From: Klebsiella quasivariicola
GTDB taxonomy: Bacteria > Pseudomonadota > Gammaproteobacteria > Enterobacterales > Enterobacteriaceae
Length of the DNA stretch: 64,000 nucleotides
NCBI RefSeq assembly: GCF_002269255.1
Contig: NZ_CP022823.1
Coordinates: forward strand, 4,588,001-4,652,000
Direction: 5' to 3'
Below, in pieces: positions 9,077-18,358 of this stretch. The position numbers were made by a program, and so were the translations under genes. Each line of letters opens with the position of its first letter. The first letter of the stretch is position 1. The notes below the pieces were generated by a model, which worked only from the letters and a program-made list of their open reading frames with translations, searched no databases and had not been told where the DNA came from.

Positions 9077-9469
9077 TCAGCCCTGGGCAATGAGTTTACT
9101 GATAACCGGTTCATTCGCTGGAGGAAACGCTGCCGGATCCAGCGCCAGTCGAGCCATCCAGCATCCCGGCTGTCCCTCTTTGCCCCACGGCTCGCCTTCC
9201 CAGTCCTCCACGAGGAAAAACCACAGTGTAATGTGACGATCGGGGAACTGATAATCCAGCTTATCGAAGAGCGTTGCAGTCGTTACCGTAATCCCGACCT
9301 CTTCCTGCAGCTCGCGTACTAGCGCCTGCTCCGGCGTTTCATCAGATTCAATCTTCCCGCCCGGGAACTCCAGCTTATTCGCCATGTGGGCATCAGCAGA
9401 ACGCTGGGTTATAAAGATTTCGCCTTGCGGATTGCGAATGATCCCGACGGCAATTTGCAGTGTTTTCAT
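9077..9469 (-). CDS. mutT: 8-oxo-dGTP diphosphatase MutT
   Basis: MutT hydrolyses 8-oxo-dGTP and prevents A:T to C:G transversions. The 130-residue protein has the full Nudix box from G38 to I60 with R52, E53, E56 and E57 in place. It lies 52 bp downstream of secA in the same direction; a strong terminator in that gap partly separates the two genes. A Leu residue at the usual adenine/guanine-contacting loop was not checked. Confidence 0.96.
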   Translation of the reverse strand: MKTLQIAVGIIRNPQGEIFITQRSADAHMANKLEFPGGKIESDETPEQALVRELQEEVGITVTTATLFDKLDYQFPDRHITLWFFLVEDWEGEPWGKEGQPGCWMARLALDPAAFPPANEPVISKLIAQG

Positions 9470-9483
9470 TAAATCAGCTCCAT

Positions 9484-9513
9484 AAAAAAGGCGCAGAACT
9501 CTGCGCCTTTTTT
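9484..9513 (-). terminator. secA terminator
   Basis: The stem GGCGCAG/CTGCGCC (9490-9496 and 9501-9507) is flanked by six A and six T residues, a symmetric intrinsic terminator in the 52-bp gap after secA. It can act in both directions, but only minus-strand genes flank it. Confidence 0.9.
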
Positions 9514-9521
9514 ATCAGCCC

Positions 9522-12227
9522 TTAGCTCAGACGGCCGTGGCACTGTTTGTATTTTTTACCGGAACCGCACGGACAGGGATCGTTACGCCCCACTTTACGC
9601 TCGCCGGTTTGTGCCGCCAGATCCTGGGCTGCGGCTTCATCATCGCTCTGATGGCTAAGCTGCTGCATCTGCGCCAGGCGCTCGGCCTCTTCACGACGCT
9701 GCTGTTCCATCGCCTCGACTTCTTCCGGCATCCGCACCTGGACTTTGCTCAGGGTGCTGATCACTTCATACTTCAGTGACTCCAGCATCGCCGCAAACAT
9801 AGAGAACGATTCGCGCTTGTACTCCTGCTTCGGATCTTTCTGCGCATAGCCACGCAGATGGATCCCCTGGCGCAGGTAATCCATCGCCGCCAGGTGCTCT
9901 TTCCACAGCGAATCCAGGGTCTGCAGCATCACGCCTTTCTCGAAGTGGCGCATCATCTCGGCACCGACCACTTCTTCTTTACGCTGGTAGGTTTCTACCG
10001 CGCTCTGCAGAATACGTTCGCGCAGGGTCTCTTCATGCAGCTCCGGCTCTTTATCCAGCCACTCTTTAATTGGCAGGTCGAGGTCGAAATCGTTTTTCAG
10101 GCGCTCCTGCAGACCTTCGATATCCCACATCTCCTCCAGCGACTGCGGCGGAATATGGGCGTCGATCGTTGCTTTAAAGACGTCTTCGCGGATGCTGTTA
10201 ATGGTTTCGCTGACGTCAGACACATCCAGCAGCTCGTTACGCTGGGTGTAGATCGCCCGGCGCTGGTCGTTGGCCACATCATCATATTCCAGCAGCTGCT
10301 TACGAATATCGAAGTTACGGCTTTCCACTTTACGCTGCGCGTTGGCGATAGCCTTGGTGACCCACGGGTGCTCAATAGCTTCACCCGGCTTCATCCCCAG
10401 TTTGCGCATCATACCGGACACACGATCGGAGGCGAAGATACGCATCAGGGCATCTTCCATCGACAGATAGAAGCGGGAAGAACCGGCATCCCCCTGACGA
10501 CCGGCACGGCCACGCAGCTGGTTATCGATACGGCGTGATTCATGACGCTCGGTGCCGATGATGTGCAGACCGCCTGCCGCCAGGACTGCATCATGGCGCA
10601 CCTGCCAGTCAGCTTTGATTTTTTCAATCTGCTCTGGCGTTGGATTTTCCAGCGCGGCGACTTCGGCCTGCCAGCTACCGCCCAGCATAATATCGGTACC
10701 ACGACCCGCCATGTTGGTGGCGATGGTCACCGCGGAAGGGTAGCCCGCCTGGGCGACGATATCCGCTTCGCTGGCGTGGAATTTGGCGTTCAGGACGTTG
10801 TGTTTAATGCCCGCTTTGGTCAGCTCACGAGAGACCACTTCAGATTTTTCGATCGAGATAGTACCGACCAGCACCGGCTGACCGGCAGCGGTACGGTCTT
10901 TAATATCTTCGATAATTGCCTGAATTTTTTCCGCTTCGGTCATATAGACCAGGTCCGCCATGTCTTTACGGATCATCGGACGGTTGGTCGGCACAACCAC
11001 GGTATCCAGCTTATAGATCGAACTGAATTCGAAGGCTTCGGTATCCGCTGTACCGGTCATCCCCGCCAGCTTCTCGTACAGACGGAAATAGTTCTGGAAG
11101 GTGATTGAAGCCAGAGTCTGGTTCTCGTTCTGGATCTCCACGCCCTCTTTGGCCTCAACGGCCTGGTGCAGACCATCGGACCAGCGGCGCCCCTGCATCG
11201 TACGGCCAGTGTGCTCATCGACGATAATGACTTCACCATCTTTAACAATGTAGTCAACGTCGCGGGTGAACAGCGCGTGGGCACGTAGCGCGGCGGTCAC
11301 GTGGTGCATCAGCATAATGTTGGTCGGGGAGTACAGTGACTCGCCTTCATCCATAATGCCTTCCTGTACCAGCAGCTCTTCAATCAGCACCAGACCACGT
11401 TCGGTCAGGTTAACCTGGCGCGCTTTCTCGTCAACGGAGAAGTGGCCTTCACCAGTAAAGGTATCCGAATCCTCTTTTTCCTGGCGGATCAGGTGCGGAA
11501 TGATCTTGTTGACCTTACGGTACATTTCCGAGCTGTCTTCCGCCGGGCCGGAAATGATCAGCGGGGTACGCGCTTCGTCGATCAGGATGGAGTCCACCTC
11601 ATCCACCAGCGCATAGTGCAGTTTACGTTGAACGCGCTCTTCCGGGCTGAAGGCCATGTTGTCGCGCAGATAGTCGAAGCCGTATTCGTTGTTGGTGCCG
11701 TAGGTGATATCGGCAGCGTAGGCTTCACGCTTCGCTGGCGCTGGCAGGCCGGACATGTTGATGCCAACCGTCATGCCAAGGAATTCAAACAGCGGGCGGT
11801 TATTTTCGGCGTCACGCTGGGCCAGGTAGTCGTTGACGGTCACCACGTGAACGCCTTTCCCGGTCAGCGCGTTGAGGTACGCCGGCAGGGTTGCGGTCAG
11901 AGTTTTACCTTCACCGGTACGCATCTCGGCGATGCAGCGATCGTTAAGCACCATACCGCCCAGCAGCTGGACGTCAAAGTGCCGCATGCCGAACACGCGC
12001 TTACTGGCTTCGCGAACGACGGCGAAGGCTTCCGGGATCAGATTCTCCAGCACTTCGCCTTTTTCCAGACGCGCGCGGAATTCCGCGGTTTTCGCTTTAA
12101 GCTCGTCATCAGAGAGTTTTTCCATCGCCGGTTCCATACCATTGATGATATTGACGACTTTGCGCATACGACGCAGCGTACGGTCGTTACGGCTACCGAA
12201 AACCTTAGTTAACATTTTAATAAGCAT
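9522..12227 (-). CDS. secA: Preprotein translocase ATPase SecA
   Basis: SecA drives preproteins through SecYEG. The 901-residue protein carries Walker A GEGKT (residues 105-109), the DEVDSILIDEARTP DEAD-type motif, GTDIMLGG in the second nucleotide-binding fold, a helical scaffold and a C-terminal zinc motif with C885, C887, C896 and H897 that binds SecB. Length and zinc positions equal those of E. coli. It follows secM by 63 bp; the intervening RNA (GC-rich stem around 12240-12260) corresponds to the region whose folding is controlled by SecM stalling. Confidence 0.98.
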   Translation of the reverse strand: MLIKMLTKVFGSRNDRTLRRMRKVVNIINGMEPAMEKLSDDELKAKTAEFRARLEKGEVLENLIPEAFAVVREASKRVFGMRHFDVQLLGGMVLNDRCIAEMRTGEGKTLTATLPAYLNALTGKGVHVVTVNDYLAQRDAENNRPLFEFLGMTVGINMSGLPAPAKREAYAADITYGTNNEYGFDYLRDNMAFSPEERVQRKLHYALVDEVDSILIDEARTPLIISGPAEDSSEMYRKVNKIIPHLIRQEKEDSDTFTGEGHFSVDEKARQVNLTERGLVLIEELLVQEGIMDEGESLYSPTNIMLMHHVTAALRAHALFTRDVDYIVKDGEVIIVDEHTGRTMQGRRWSDGLHQAVEAKEGVEIQNENQTLASITFQNYFRLYEKLAGMTGTADTEAFEFSSIYKLDTVVVPTNRPMIRKDMADLVYMTEAEKIQAIIEDIKDRTAAGQPVLVGTISIEKSEVVSRELTKAGIKHNVLNAKFHASEADIVAQAGYPSAVTIATNMAGRGTDIMLGGSWQAEVAALENPTPEQIEKIKADWQVRHDAVLAAGGLHIIGTERHESRRIDNQLRGRAGRQGDAGSSRFYLSMEDALMRIFASDRVSGMMRKLGMKPGEAIEHPWVTKAIANAQRKVESRNFDIRKQLLEYDDVANDQRRAIYTQRNELLDVSDVSETINSIREDVFKATIDAHIPPQSLEEMWDIEGLQERLKNDFDLDLPIKEWLDKEPELHEETLRERILQSAVETYQRKEEVVGAEMMRHFEKGVMLQTLDSLWKEHLAAMDYLRQGIHLRGYAQKDPKQEYKRESFSMFAAMLESLKYEVISTLSKVQVRMPEEVEAMEQQRREEAERLAQMQQLSHQSDDEAAAQDLAAQTGERKVGRNDPCPCGSGKKYKQCHGRLS

Positions 12228-12290
12228 AATAAAATCTCAAACGCCCCGCGGTGCGGAGTCACAAAAAAATAAGATGGTCCGTGTTTATTT

Positions 12291-12794
12291 TCAGCTGAGA
12301 CGTTGAGGCCCTGCGCGGATCCCTGTCACCTGGCTTATCCAGGCGCTGACGCGGAACGCAGAATATGAGGAAGGGATATATGCCGCCTGGCGGATCACCA
12401 CCGGCGGCGTGCTGTCCTGAGTCAGCAGCGCGCTGAGTGTATCGAGCAGCGCCAGATGCTGCGCCTGCAATGGGGACGCTTCTTCCGCCACTGGCAACGC
12501 CTGCGGTGCCATGGCGAAGGAGAGATGGCGAATAACGGTGCGAATGGCGTGCTGATGCCAGTAATCGACGGTAAAGTTGGGCCGACGATTGGTCTCCAGC
12601 AGCGCCAGCTGAGAGAAATTAACTTTGCTCGGATTGTGATTGCTGGCGGTCGCTTTCGCCGGCGCCGTGGTCTCATGGCCGTTGCTTAACGCAGGCAGGC
12701 CGAGGCTGGCCGCGACCATCCCCAACAGGAGATGCGGCCAAAAATACCGTCTGCCAAACTGTCGCCAGCGCGTCAGCAATCCACTCACGTTCAT
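12291..12794 (-). CDS. secM: SecM secretion monitor (arrest peptide)
   Basis: SecM is exported by Sec and stalls its own ribosome when export is slow, which exposes the secA ribosome-binding site. The 167-residue protein has an unusually long signal sequence (charged residues 9-17, hydrophobic core about 20-34, ALSNG cleavage region). The C-terminal arrest motif keeps every essential residue (F147, W152, I153, G158, I159, R160, A161, G162, P163) but the residues between them differ from E. coli (RVSA and SQVT). The stretch just before the motif (VVIRQAAYIPSSYSA) also differs. Four residues follow the arrest proline. Confidence 0.95.
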   Translation of the reverse strand: MNVSGLLTRWRQFGRRYFWPHLLLGMVAASLGLPALSNGHETTAPAKATASNHNPSKVNFSQLALLETNRRPNFTVDYWHQHAIRTVIRHLSFAMAPQALPVAEEASPLQAQHLALLDTLSALLTQDSTPPVVIRQAAYIPSSYSAFRVSAWISQVTGIRAGPQRLS

Positions 12795-13111
12795 TACCTT
12801 TCTTTGGTATACCCGTTATCGTTCAGGCTGTCTCTTTATTGACGTTTTTCGCAGGACAACCTGATGTCTACGGGGTAAAGCAATCCGGAGAAATAATTTT
12901 GCGCTCAAATACTAACATTAATACCGCGCAGAGGCAGCAGGAATGAAGGCCATTGCCGGGGGAAAACGCTTAATAAAGCAGCGAACGCGCGCTAACTATT
13001 GCCCAGCAATCACTACGAAAAATAACTGGAAGTGGTTATAAAAGAAAAACGACTGGCTCCCTGGTCGGAGAGAGTACCAGGTTACCAGTCGAATTTACTG
13101 AATGGTCAGGC
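12795..13111. other. lpxC-secM intergenic region
   Basis: This 317-bp gap holds the lpxC terminator (13041-13092) and an AT-rich stretch (about 12830-12940) where a secM promoter is expected. No conserved open frame is visible; a + strand frame at 13032-13238 runs into the lpxC antisense strand and is rejected. Confidence 0.6.
13041..13092 (-). terminator. lpxC terminator
   Basis: On the minus strand a long interrupted stem (CGACTGG + CCTGGT arms, 13050-13066 with 13075-13091) is followed by a T-rich run (GTTTTTCTTTT). It lies 20 bp after the lpxC stop and should separate lpxC from secM-secA. Confidence 0.85.
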
Positions 13112-14029
13112 TTACGCCAGAACCATCGACGGTGCGCGGAACGCCAGTGGCAGTTTTGCGTCGTCTTCGAAGGTCACATACTCCCAGGCTTCCTGTTTTG
13201 CCAGAACAGCCTGCAGCAGTTTGTTATTTAACGCGTGACCCGATTTGTACGCCGTGAATGCGCCGATAATGTTGTGACCACACATAAACAGGTCACCGAT
13301 CGCATCCAGCATTTTGTGACGCACAAATTCGTCTTCAAAGCGCAGACCGTCTTCGTTCAGTACGCGATAATCGTCAACAACGATGGCACAATCGAAGCTG
13401 CCGCCCAGGCACAGGCCGCGGGACTGCAGATATTCGATATCGCGCATAAAACCGAAGGTACGCGCACGGCTAATCTGGCGCATGAACGCATCGGCCGAGA
13501 AGTTCAGCGTATAGCGCTGGGTGCTGGCATCAATTGCCGGATGGTTAAAATCGATGGTGAAATCCAGCGAAAAACCATTGTACGGTTTGAATTCAGCCCA
13601 TTTGTCGCCATCTTCGACGCGAACCGTCTCTTTGATACGAACAAATTTCTTGGCGCAGTTCAGTTCATCAATGCCGGCGTCCAGCAACAGATAAACGAAC
13701 GGAGCCGCACTACCGTCCATAATCGGGATTTCTGGCGCATCGACTTCAACAATGATGTTGTCGATACCCAGGCCAGCCAATGCGGCGTTCAGGTGTTCAA
13801 CCGTAGAAATCCGCACGTCATGCTCATTAACCAGGCAAGTACAGAGCATGGTATCACGCACAGATTTGGCATCAGCCGGAAAATCAACCGGTGGATTCAA
13901 GTCGGTGCGACGATAGATGACCCCGGTATTTGCCGGCGCAGGGCGTAACGTCAGCGTGACTTTCTTGCCGGTATGCAAACCGACACCAGTCGCCTGAACG
14001 ATACGTTTAAGAGTCCTTTGTTTGATCAT
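13112..14029 (-). CDS. lpxC: UDP-3-O-acyl-N-acetylglucosamine deacetylase
   Basis: LpxC catalyses the committed step of lipid A synthesis in the cytosol. The 305-residue protein contains the zinc ligands H79, H238 and D242, the catalytic base E78 and H265, all at E. coli numbering. The C-terminal tail ends in LAFRAPSMVLA, close to the LA-ending degron that FtsH recognises, so proteolytic control is likely conserved. It follows ftsZ after a 100-bp gap that should contain its own promoter. Confidence 0.98.
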   Translation of the reverse strand: MIKQRTLKRIVQATGVGLHTGKKVTLTLRPAPANTGVIYRRTDLNPPVDFPADAKSVRDTMLCTCLVNEHDVRISTVEHLNAALAGLGIDNIIVEVDAPEIPIMDGSAAPFVYLLLDAGIDELNCAKKFVRIKETVRVEDGDKWAEFKPYNGFSLDFTIDFNHPAIDASTQRYTLNFSADAFMRQISRARTFGFMRDIEYLQSRGLCLGGSFDCAIVVDDYRVLNEDGLRFEDEFVRHKMLDAIGDLFMCGHNIIGAFTAYKSGHALNNKLLQAVLAKQEAWEYVTFEDDAKLPLAFRAPSMVLA

Positions 14030-14129
14030 CGTATAATCTCGCCAATTTACCTATCCAACCGAAGTGTACACCACTATCGGGAGGCCAGTTTAGCACAAAG
14101 AGCGCAGATGCCCAACTTCCAGTCGATTC

Positions 14130-15281
14130 TTAATCGGCTTGCTTACGCAGGAAGGCTGGGATATCCAGATAATCTGGCTCTTTCGCGGTTTGCGGCGTGT
14201 TGTCGTTCACCACTTTTGCTGCCGGCTTCTGCTCTTGCGTCAGCGGCGACATACCGTGCTGCTGGTAGCGATCCATCACCGGCTGCTGAACCTGTTTGTT
14301 GGTCACCAGGGTAATTTCCGGACGCTTGTCCATACCGATACCGGTGGCAACAACGGTGACACGCAGCTCGTCGTTCATATCCGGGTCCAGAGAGGTACCG
14401 ATAACCACGGTCGCGTTATCCGAAGCAAAGGCGCGGATAGTGTTACCCACGGTCTCGAACTCATCCAGACGCAGGTCAAAGCCGGCGGTGATGTTGACCA
14501 GTACGCCGCGCGCACCGGACAGATCGATATCTTCCAGCAGCGGAGAAGAGATAGCCATTTCAGCCGCTTCTTCCGCACGGTCTTCACCGCTCGCCACGCC
14601 GGAGCCCATCATGGCGTAGCCCATTTCCGACATCACGGTACGCACGTCCGCGAAGTCGACGTTCATCAGACCCGGACGGGTAATCAGTTCAGCAATACCC
14701 TGCACCGCGCCTTTCAGTACGTCGTTCGCCGCGCCGAAAGCGTCGAGCAGAGAGATACCGCGACCCAGTACTTTCAGCAGCTTGTCGTTCGGGATGGTGA
14801 TCAGTGAGTCAACGTGCTTGGACAGCTCGGTGATCCCCTGCTCAGCAAACGCCATGCGCTTCTTGCCTTCAAAGTTAAACGGCTTAGTGACGACCGCAAC
14901 GGTCAGGATCCCCAGATCCTTCGCCACTTCCGCAACAACAGGTGCCGCACCGGTACCGGTACCGCCGCCCATGCCTGCCGCGATGAACACCATGTCTGCG
15001 CCATCAAGAGCCGCACGCAGCGCTTCACGGTCTTCGTCAGCCGCGTTACGGCCGACTTCCGGGTTCGCGCCTGCGCCCAGACCTTTGGTAATACCACTAC
15101 CGATCTGGATAGTCTGGCCAACAGCCGTTTTACGCAGCGCCTGCGCATCGGTGTTCACCGCGAAGAATTCAACACCCTCAATGCGCTCGCGCACCATGTG
15201 TTCAACGGCATTACCGCCGCCGCCACCGACGCCGATGACTTTAATCACCGCGTCGTTGGTCAGTTCCATAGGTTCAAACAT
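14130..15281 (-). CDS. ftsZ: Cell-division tubulin homologue FtsZ
   Basis: FtsZ polymerises with GTP to form the Z-ring. The 383-residue protein carries the tubulin signature GGGTGTG at residues 105-111, the T7-loop NVDFADVRT near residue 207 and the conserved C-terminal tail DYLDIPAFLRKQ that binds FtsA, ZipA, ZapD and MinC. It is the last gene of the division cluster and is preceded by ftsA with a 62-bp gap. Confidence 0.99.
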   Translation of the reverse strand: MFEPMELTNDAVIKVIGVGGGGGNAVEHMVRERIEGVEFFAVNTDAQALRKTAVGQTIQIGSGITKGLGAGANPEVGRNAADEDREALRAALDGADMVFIAAGMGGGTGTGAAPVVAEVAKDLGILTVAVVTKPFNFEGKKRMAFAEQGITELSKHVDSLITIPNDKLLKVLGRGISLLDAFGAANDVLKGAVQGIAELITRPGLMNVDFADVRTVMSEMGYAMMGSGVASGEDRAEEAAEMAISSPLLEDIDLSGARGVLVNITAGFDLRLDEFETVGNTIRAFASDNATVVIGTSLDPDMNDELRVTVVATGIGMDKRPEITLVTNKQVQQPVMDRYQQHGMSPLTQEQKPAAKVVNDNTPQTAKEPDYLDIPAFLRKQAD

Positions 15282-15343
15282 AGTTTCTCTCCGTCTTGTG
15301 CCTGTCGCCTGAGAACGCTAATTGTCTGCGTTCTCTTAAAAAA

Positions 15344-16606
15344 TTAAAACTCTTTTCGCAGCCAGCTGTTCAGTCGTTTGATCCACGACCCTACTGAGGC
15401 TGTCACACGTTTTTCCACTTCTGCCTCACCACTGAGATGTGACTCTTTCCCGTAGTGCAGCAGACCCACTGCCGTTGAATAATACGGCTCTTGGGCATAA
15501 TCCGTTAAACCGGTGATATTCAGCGGCGCGCCAATACGCACTTGCGTATGGAACACCCGCTGAGCACAGGCGGCAAGCCCTTCAATTTGCGCCGCGCCGC
15601 CGGTTAAAACAATTCCCGCTGCCAGATGATGTTTGACACCCTGCTGGCGGAGCTGTTCCTGCAGCTGCAGGATCTCTTCATTGACCAGATTAAGCAGCTC
15701 GGTGTAGCGTGGTTCAATGACCTCTGCCAGCGTCTGACGCTGCAGGCTACGCGGCGGACGCCCGCCAACGCTCGGCACTTCGACGTTTTCGTCTTTGCCG
15801 ACAATGGAACCTAATGCACAGCCGTGACGAACCTTGATCGCTTCGGCATCGCTCGGCGGTGTACCGAAGGCATAGGCGATATCGCTGGTTACCACGTTCC
15901 CTGCATAAGGGATCACCTTGGTGTGACGCAGCGCGCCACCGGTGTAGACCGCGATATCCATTGTACCACCGCCGATGTCTACGACGCAGACGCCCAGCTC
16001 ACGTTCGTCTTCTGTTAATACGGAATAACTGGCCGCTAAGCCGGCGAAAATCAGTTGGTCAACTTTCAGACCACAACGTTCCACCGCTTTAACAATGTTT
16101 TTCGCCATATCGTTATGGCAGGTAATCAAATGTACCTTCGCCTGCATACGCACGCCGGACAGTCCTACCGGGTTTTTAATCCCTTCCTGATAGTCGATAG
16201 CGTATTCCTGCGGGATGACGTGCAGGACGCGATGTTCATCGCGTACACGAACCGACTTCGCGGTATGGACCACGTTCTCGACGTCGTCCTGCGTCACTTC
16301 TTCTTCCGAAATCGGTACCATCCCGATTTCATTCTGACAGCTTATATGTTTACCCGAAAGTGCCAAATAAACTGATGAAATCTGGCAATCCGCCATCAGT
16401 TCGGCCTGATCGATGGCGCGCTGTACGCATTTCACCACCGACTCAAGGTCGTTCACACCGCCTTTATCCATACCCCGCGATGGGCAACTGCCCACGCCGA
16501 TGATATTAATCATGCCGTCGGGCAGAACTTCCCCTACTAAAGCGGCCACCTTGGCGGTGCCAATCTCCAGTCCAACTACCAGTTTTCTGTCCGTCGCCTT
16601 GATCAT
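15344..16606 (-). CDS. ftsA: Cell-division actin-like protein FtsA
   Basis: FtsA tethers FtsZ to the membrane and recruits later division proteins. The 420-residue protein has actin-fold phosphate motifs (VGLEIGTAKVAALVGE at residues 11-26; DIGGGTMD) and a C-terminal amphipathic helix (VGSWIKRLNSWLRKEF) that serves as membrane-targeting sequence. Its start overlaps the end of ftsQ by 4 bp (translational coupling). Confidence 0.98.
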   Translation of the reverse strand: MIKATDRKLVVGLEIGTAKVAALVGEVLPDGMINIIGVGSCPSRGMDKGGVNDLESVVKCVQRAIDQAELMADCQISSVYLALSGKHISCQNEIGMVPISEEEVTQDDVENVVHTAKSVRVRDEHRVLHVIPQEYAIDYQEGIKNPVGLSGVRMQAKVHLITCHNDMAKNIVKAVERCGLKVDQLIFAGLAASYSVLTEDERELGVCVVDIGGGTMDIAVYTGGALRHTKVIPYAGNVVTSDIAYAFGTPPSDAEAIKVRHGCALGSIVGKDENVEVPSVGGRPPRSLQRQTLAEVIEPRYTELLNLVNEEILQLQEQLRQQGVKHHLAAGIVLTGGAAQIEGLAACAQRVFHTQVRIGAPLNITGLTDYAQEPYYSTAVGLLHYGKESHLSGEAEVEKRVTASVGSWIKRLNSWLRKEF

Positions 16607-17436
16607 TGTTGTTCTGCCTGTGCCTGATTCTGTTGTTGATTAGTTTCCTCTGCGGGAGCAGGTACCCAGCCCACTGCCGCACCCGAGTCATAACGCAAAT
16701 CAACGTAGCTAATCCGTTTGCCGTCGGTCTGCGCCTGTTGCTGAAGAACCGGGTAGAGTTCCATAAAGCGCTGAAGCCGTTTCATGGTATCGCCACGGCC
16801 AAGGTTGAGCTTAATGTCATTATTAAGCGTCAACTGCCAGGAGCGACGGGCGGTCATCGCCGCCACTTTCAACGTGAATTTATCCTTTGCCAGCACCTGC
16901 CCCATGTCACGATACCCCTGCAGCACTTCGTTCTCGCTGCCTTCCGGGCCGTACAACATCGGTAAATTCTGTTTGCTGGTGCGATCCGCCGGCACGCTGA
17001 AGGCATTTCCTTCTGCATCCACCATATGTTGATCATTCCAGCGCGCAATCGGCACATATTCAACCAGATGAATCTTCAATTCATCGGGCCACTGCTTTCT
17101 GACACTCGCCTGCTTAATCCACGGCAGGCGTTCAATTTGACTCTGAATGATATTCACATCCTGAGTCATAAAGGTTCCCGGCGAACCCAGCGCCAGGATC
17201 GCCTGGCGAATGTCATCATTGCGCGTATAGTGGCGCTCGCCGGTGACGACCATCTTCGACAGCGGTAAGCGCTGCGCATCTTCCATCCAGCCAAGAACCA
17301 TCCACCCGCTGACCAACACGGTACACAAGACCGCCAGCAGGAAAACGATACCTGCCAGCCGGGTTCCATTATTCCGACGCGAAGAAGCAATCGACTCTTC
17401 TTCCTGGTTCCGCGTATTCAGCGCAGCCTGCGACAT
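16603..17436 (-). CDS. ftsQ: Divisome protein FtsQ
   Basis: FtsQ is a bitopic inner-membrane protein that links FtsLB and early division proteins. With the ATG at 17436 (MSQAALNTRN) it has 277 residues: a cytosolic tail, one membrane helix (about residues 26-48), a POTRA domain starting with LPLSKMVVTGERH, and a beta domain. The frame is open 11 codons upstream inside ddlB, but the chosen start matches E. coli. The start lies one base beyond the ddlB stop. The C-terminal tail is Gln-rich (NQQQNQAQAEQQ). Confidence 0.97.
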   Translation of the reverse strand: MSQAALNTRNQEEESIASSRRNNGTRLAGIVFLLAVLCTVLVSGWMVLGWMEDAQRLPLSKMVVTGERHYTRNDDIRQAILALGSPGTFMTQDVNIIQSQIERLPWIKQASVRKQWPDELKIHLVEYVPIARWNDQHMVDAEGNAFSVPADRTSKQNLPMLYGPEGSENEVLQGYRDMGQVLAKDKFTLKVAAMTARRSWQLTLNNDIKLNLGRGDTMKRLQRFMELYPVLQQQAQTDGKRISYVDLRYDSGAAVGWVPAPAEETNQQQNQAQAEQQ

Positions 17437-17437
17437 A

Positions 17438-18358
17438 TCACCCCGCCAGGTCCAGAATTCGTACAACAAGCTGCGAGAAGCTCATCCCCGCCTGACGCGC
17501 CGCCATCGGTACAAGGCTATGGCTGGTCATGCCCGGGGAAGTATTCGCTTCCAGCAGATAAAACTGGCCATCGCTGTCCAGCATCACGTCAATACGGCCC
17601 CAGCCTTTGCAACCCAGAACATTCCAGGCTTTAAGCACCAGGCTCTGGATGGCTGACTCACGCGCGGGATCTTCAAATCCTGGGCAGAAATATTGCGTCT
17701 CATCAGAGAGATACTTCGCCTCATAATCATAGAAGGTTCCCGCGGCCTGGATACGTATTGACGGTAAAATTTCTTCACCGACGATGGCGACGGTAAATTC
17801 CGGCCCACTGAGCCATTTTTCAACCAAAACTTCATCATCATGCTGAAAAGCCAGCGCCAATGCACTCGGTAAATCACAGCTTTCACTGACTTTCGACATC
17901 CCGACGCTTGAGCCTTCACGGCTGGGCTTGATGATGACCGGCAGCCCCAGCGCCGCAATCTGTTGTTCATCTTCAGCAGAAAGCCCGGCGTTGAACTGGG
18001 CGCGGGTCAGCGCCACCCACGGCGCGACCGGCAATCCCGCCCCCTGCCACAGCCATTTGCTGCGCAGTTTATCCATCGACAGCGCGGAAGCCATCACGCC
18101 GCTGCCGGTATAAGGCAGTTGGATCAGATCCAGCAGCCCTTGCAGGGTGCCATCTTCCCCGCCGCGACCATGCAGGGCAATAAACGCTTTCTTAAAGCCC
18201 AGATTTTTTAGCTGGGTAATATCGACATCGCGCGGGTCAACCGGATGGGCATCCACCCCGCCTTCACGCAGCCCGGCCAACACCGCGGCGCCTGAATTCA
18301 GCGACACTTCACGTTCAGCGGAGGTTCCACCGAAAAGCACCGCGATTTTATCAGCCAT
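17438..18358 (-). CDS. ddlB: D-alanine--D-alanine ligase B
   Basis: DdlB makes D-Ala-D-Ala for the peptidoglycan stem. The 306-residue ATP-grasp protein contains FGGTSAEREVSLNSG near the N-terminus, KPSREGSSVGMSKV and LEANTSPGMTSHSL motifs, all diagnostic for D-Ala-D-Ala (rather than D-lactate) ligases. It overlaps murC by 8 bp and is followed directly by ftsQ. Confidence 0.98.
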   Translation of the reverse strand: MADKIAVLFGGTSAEREVSLNSGAAVLAGLREGGVDAHPVDPRDVDITQLKNLGFKKAFIALHGRGGEDGTLQGLLDLIQLPYTGSGVMASALSMDKLRSKWLWQGAGLPVAPWVALTRAQFNAGLSAEDEQQIAALGLPVIIKPSREGSSVGMSKVSESCDLPSALALAFQHDDEVLVEKWLSGPEFTVAIVGEEILPSIRIQAAGTFYDYEAKYLSDETQYFCPGFEDPARESAIQSLVLKAWNVLGCKGWGRIDVMLDSDGQFYLLEANTSPGMTSHSLVPMAARQAGMSFSQLVVRILDLAG

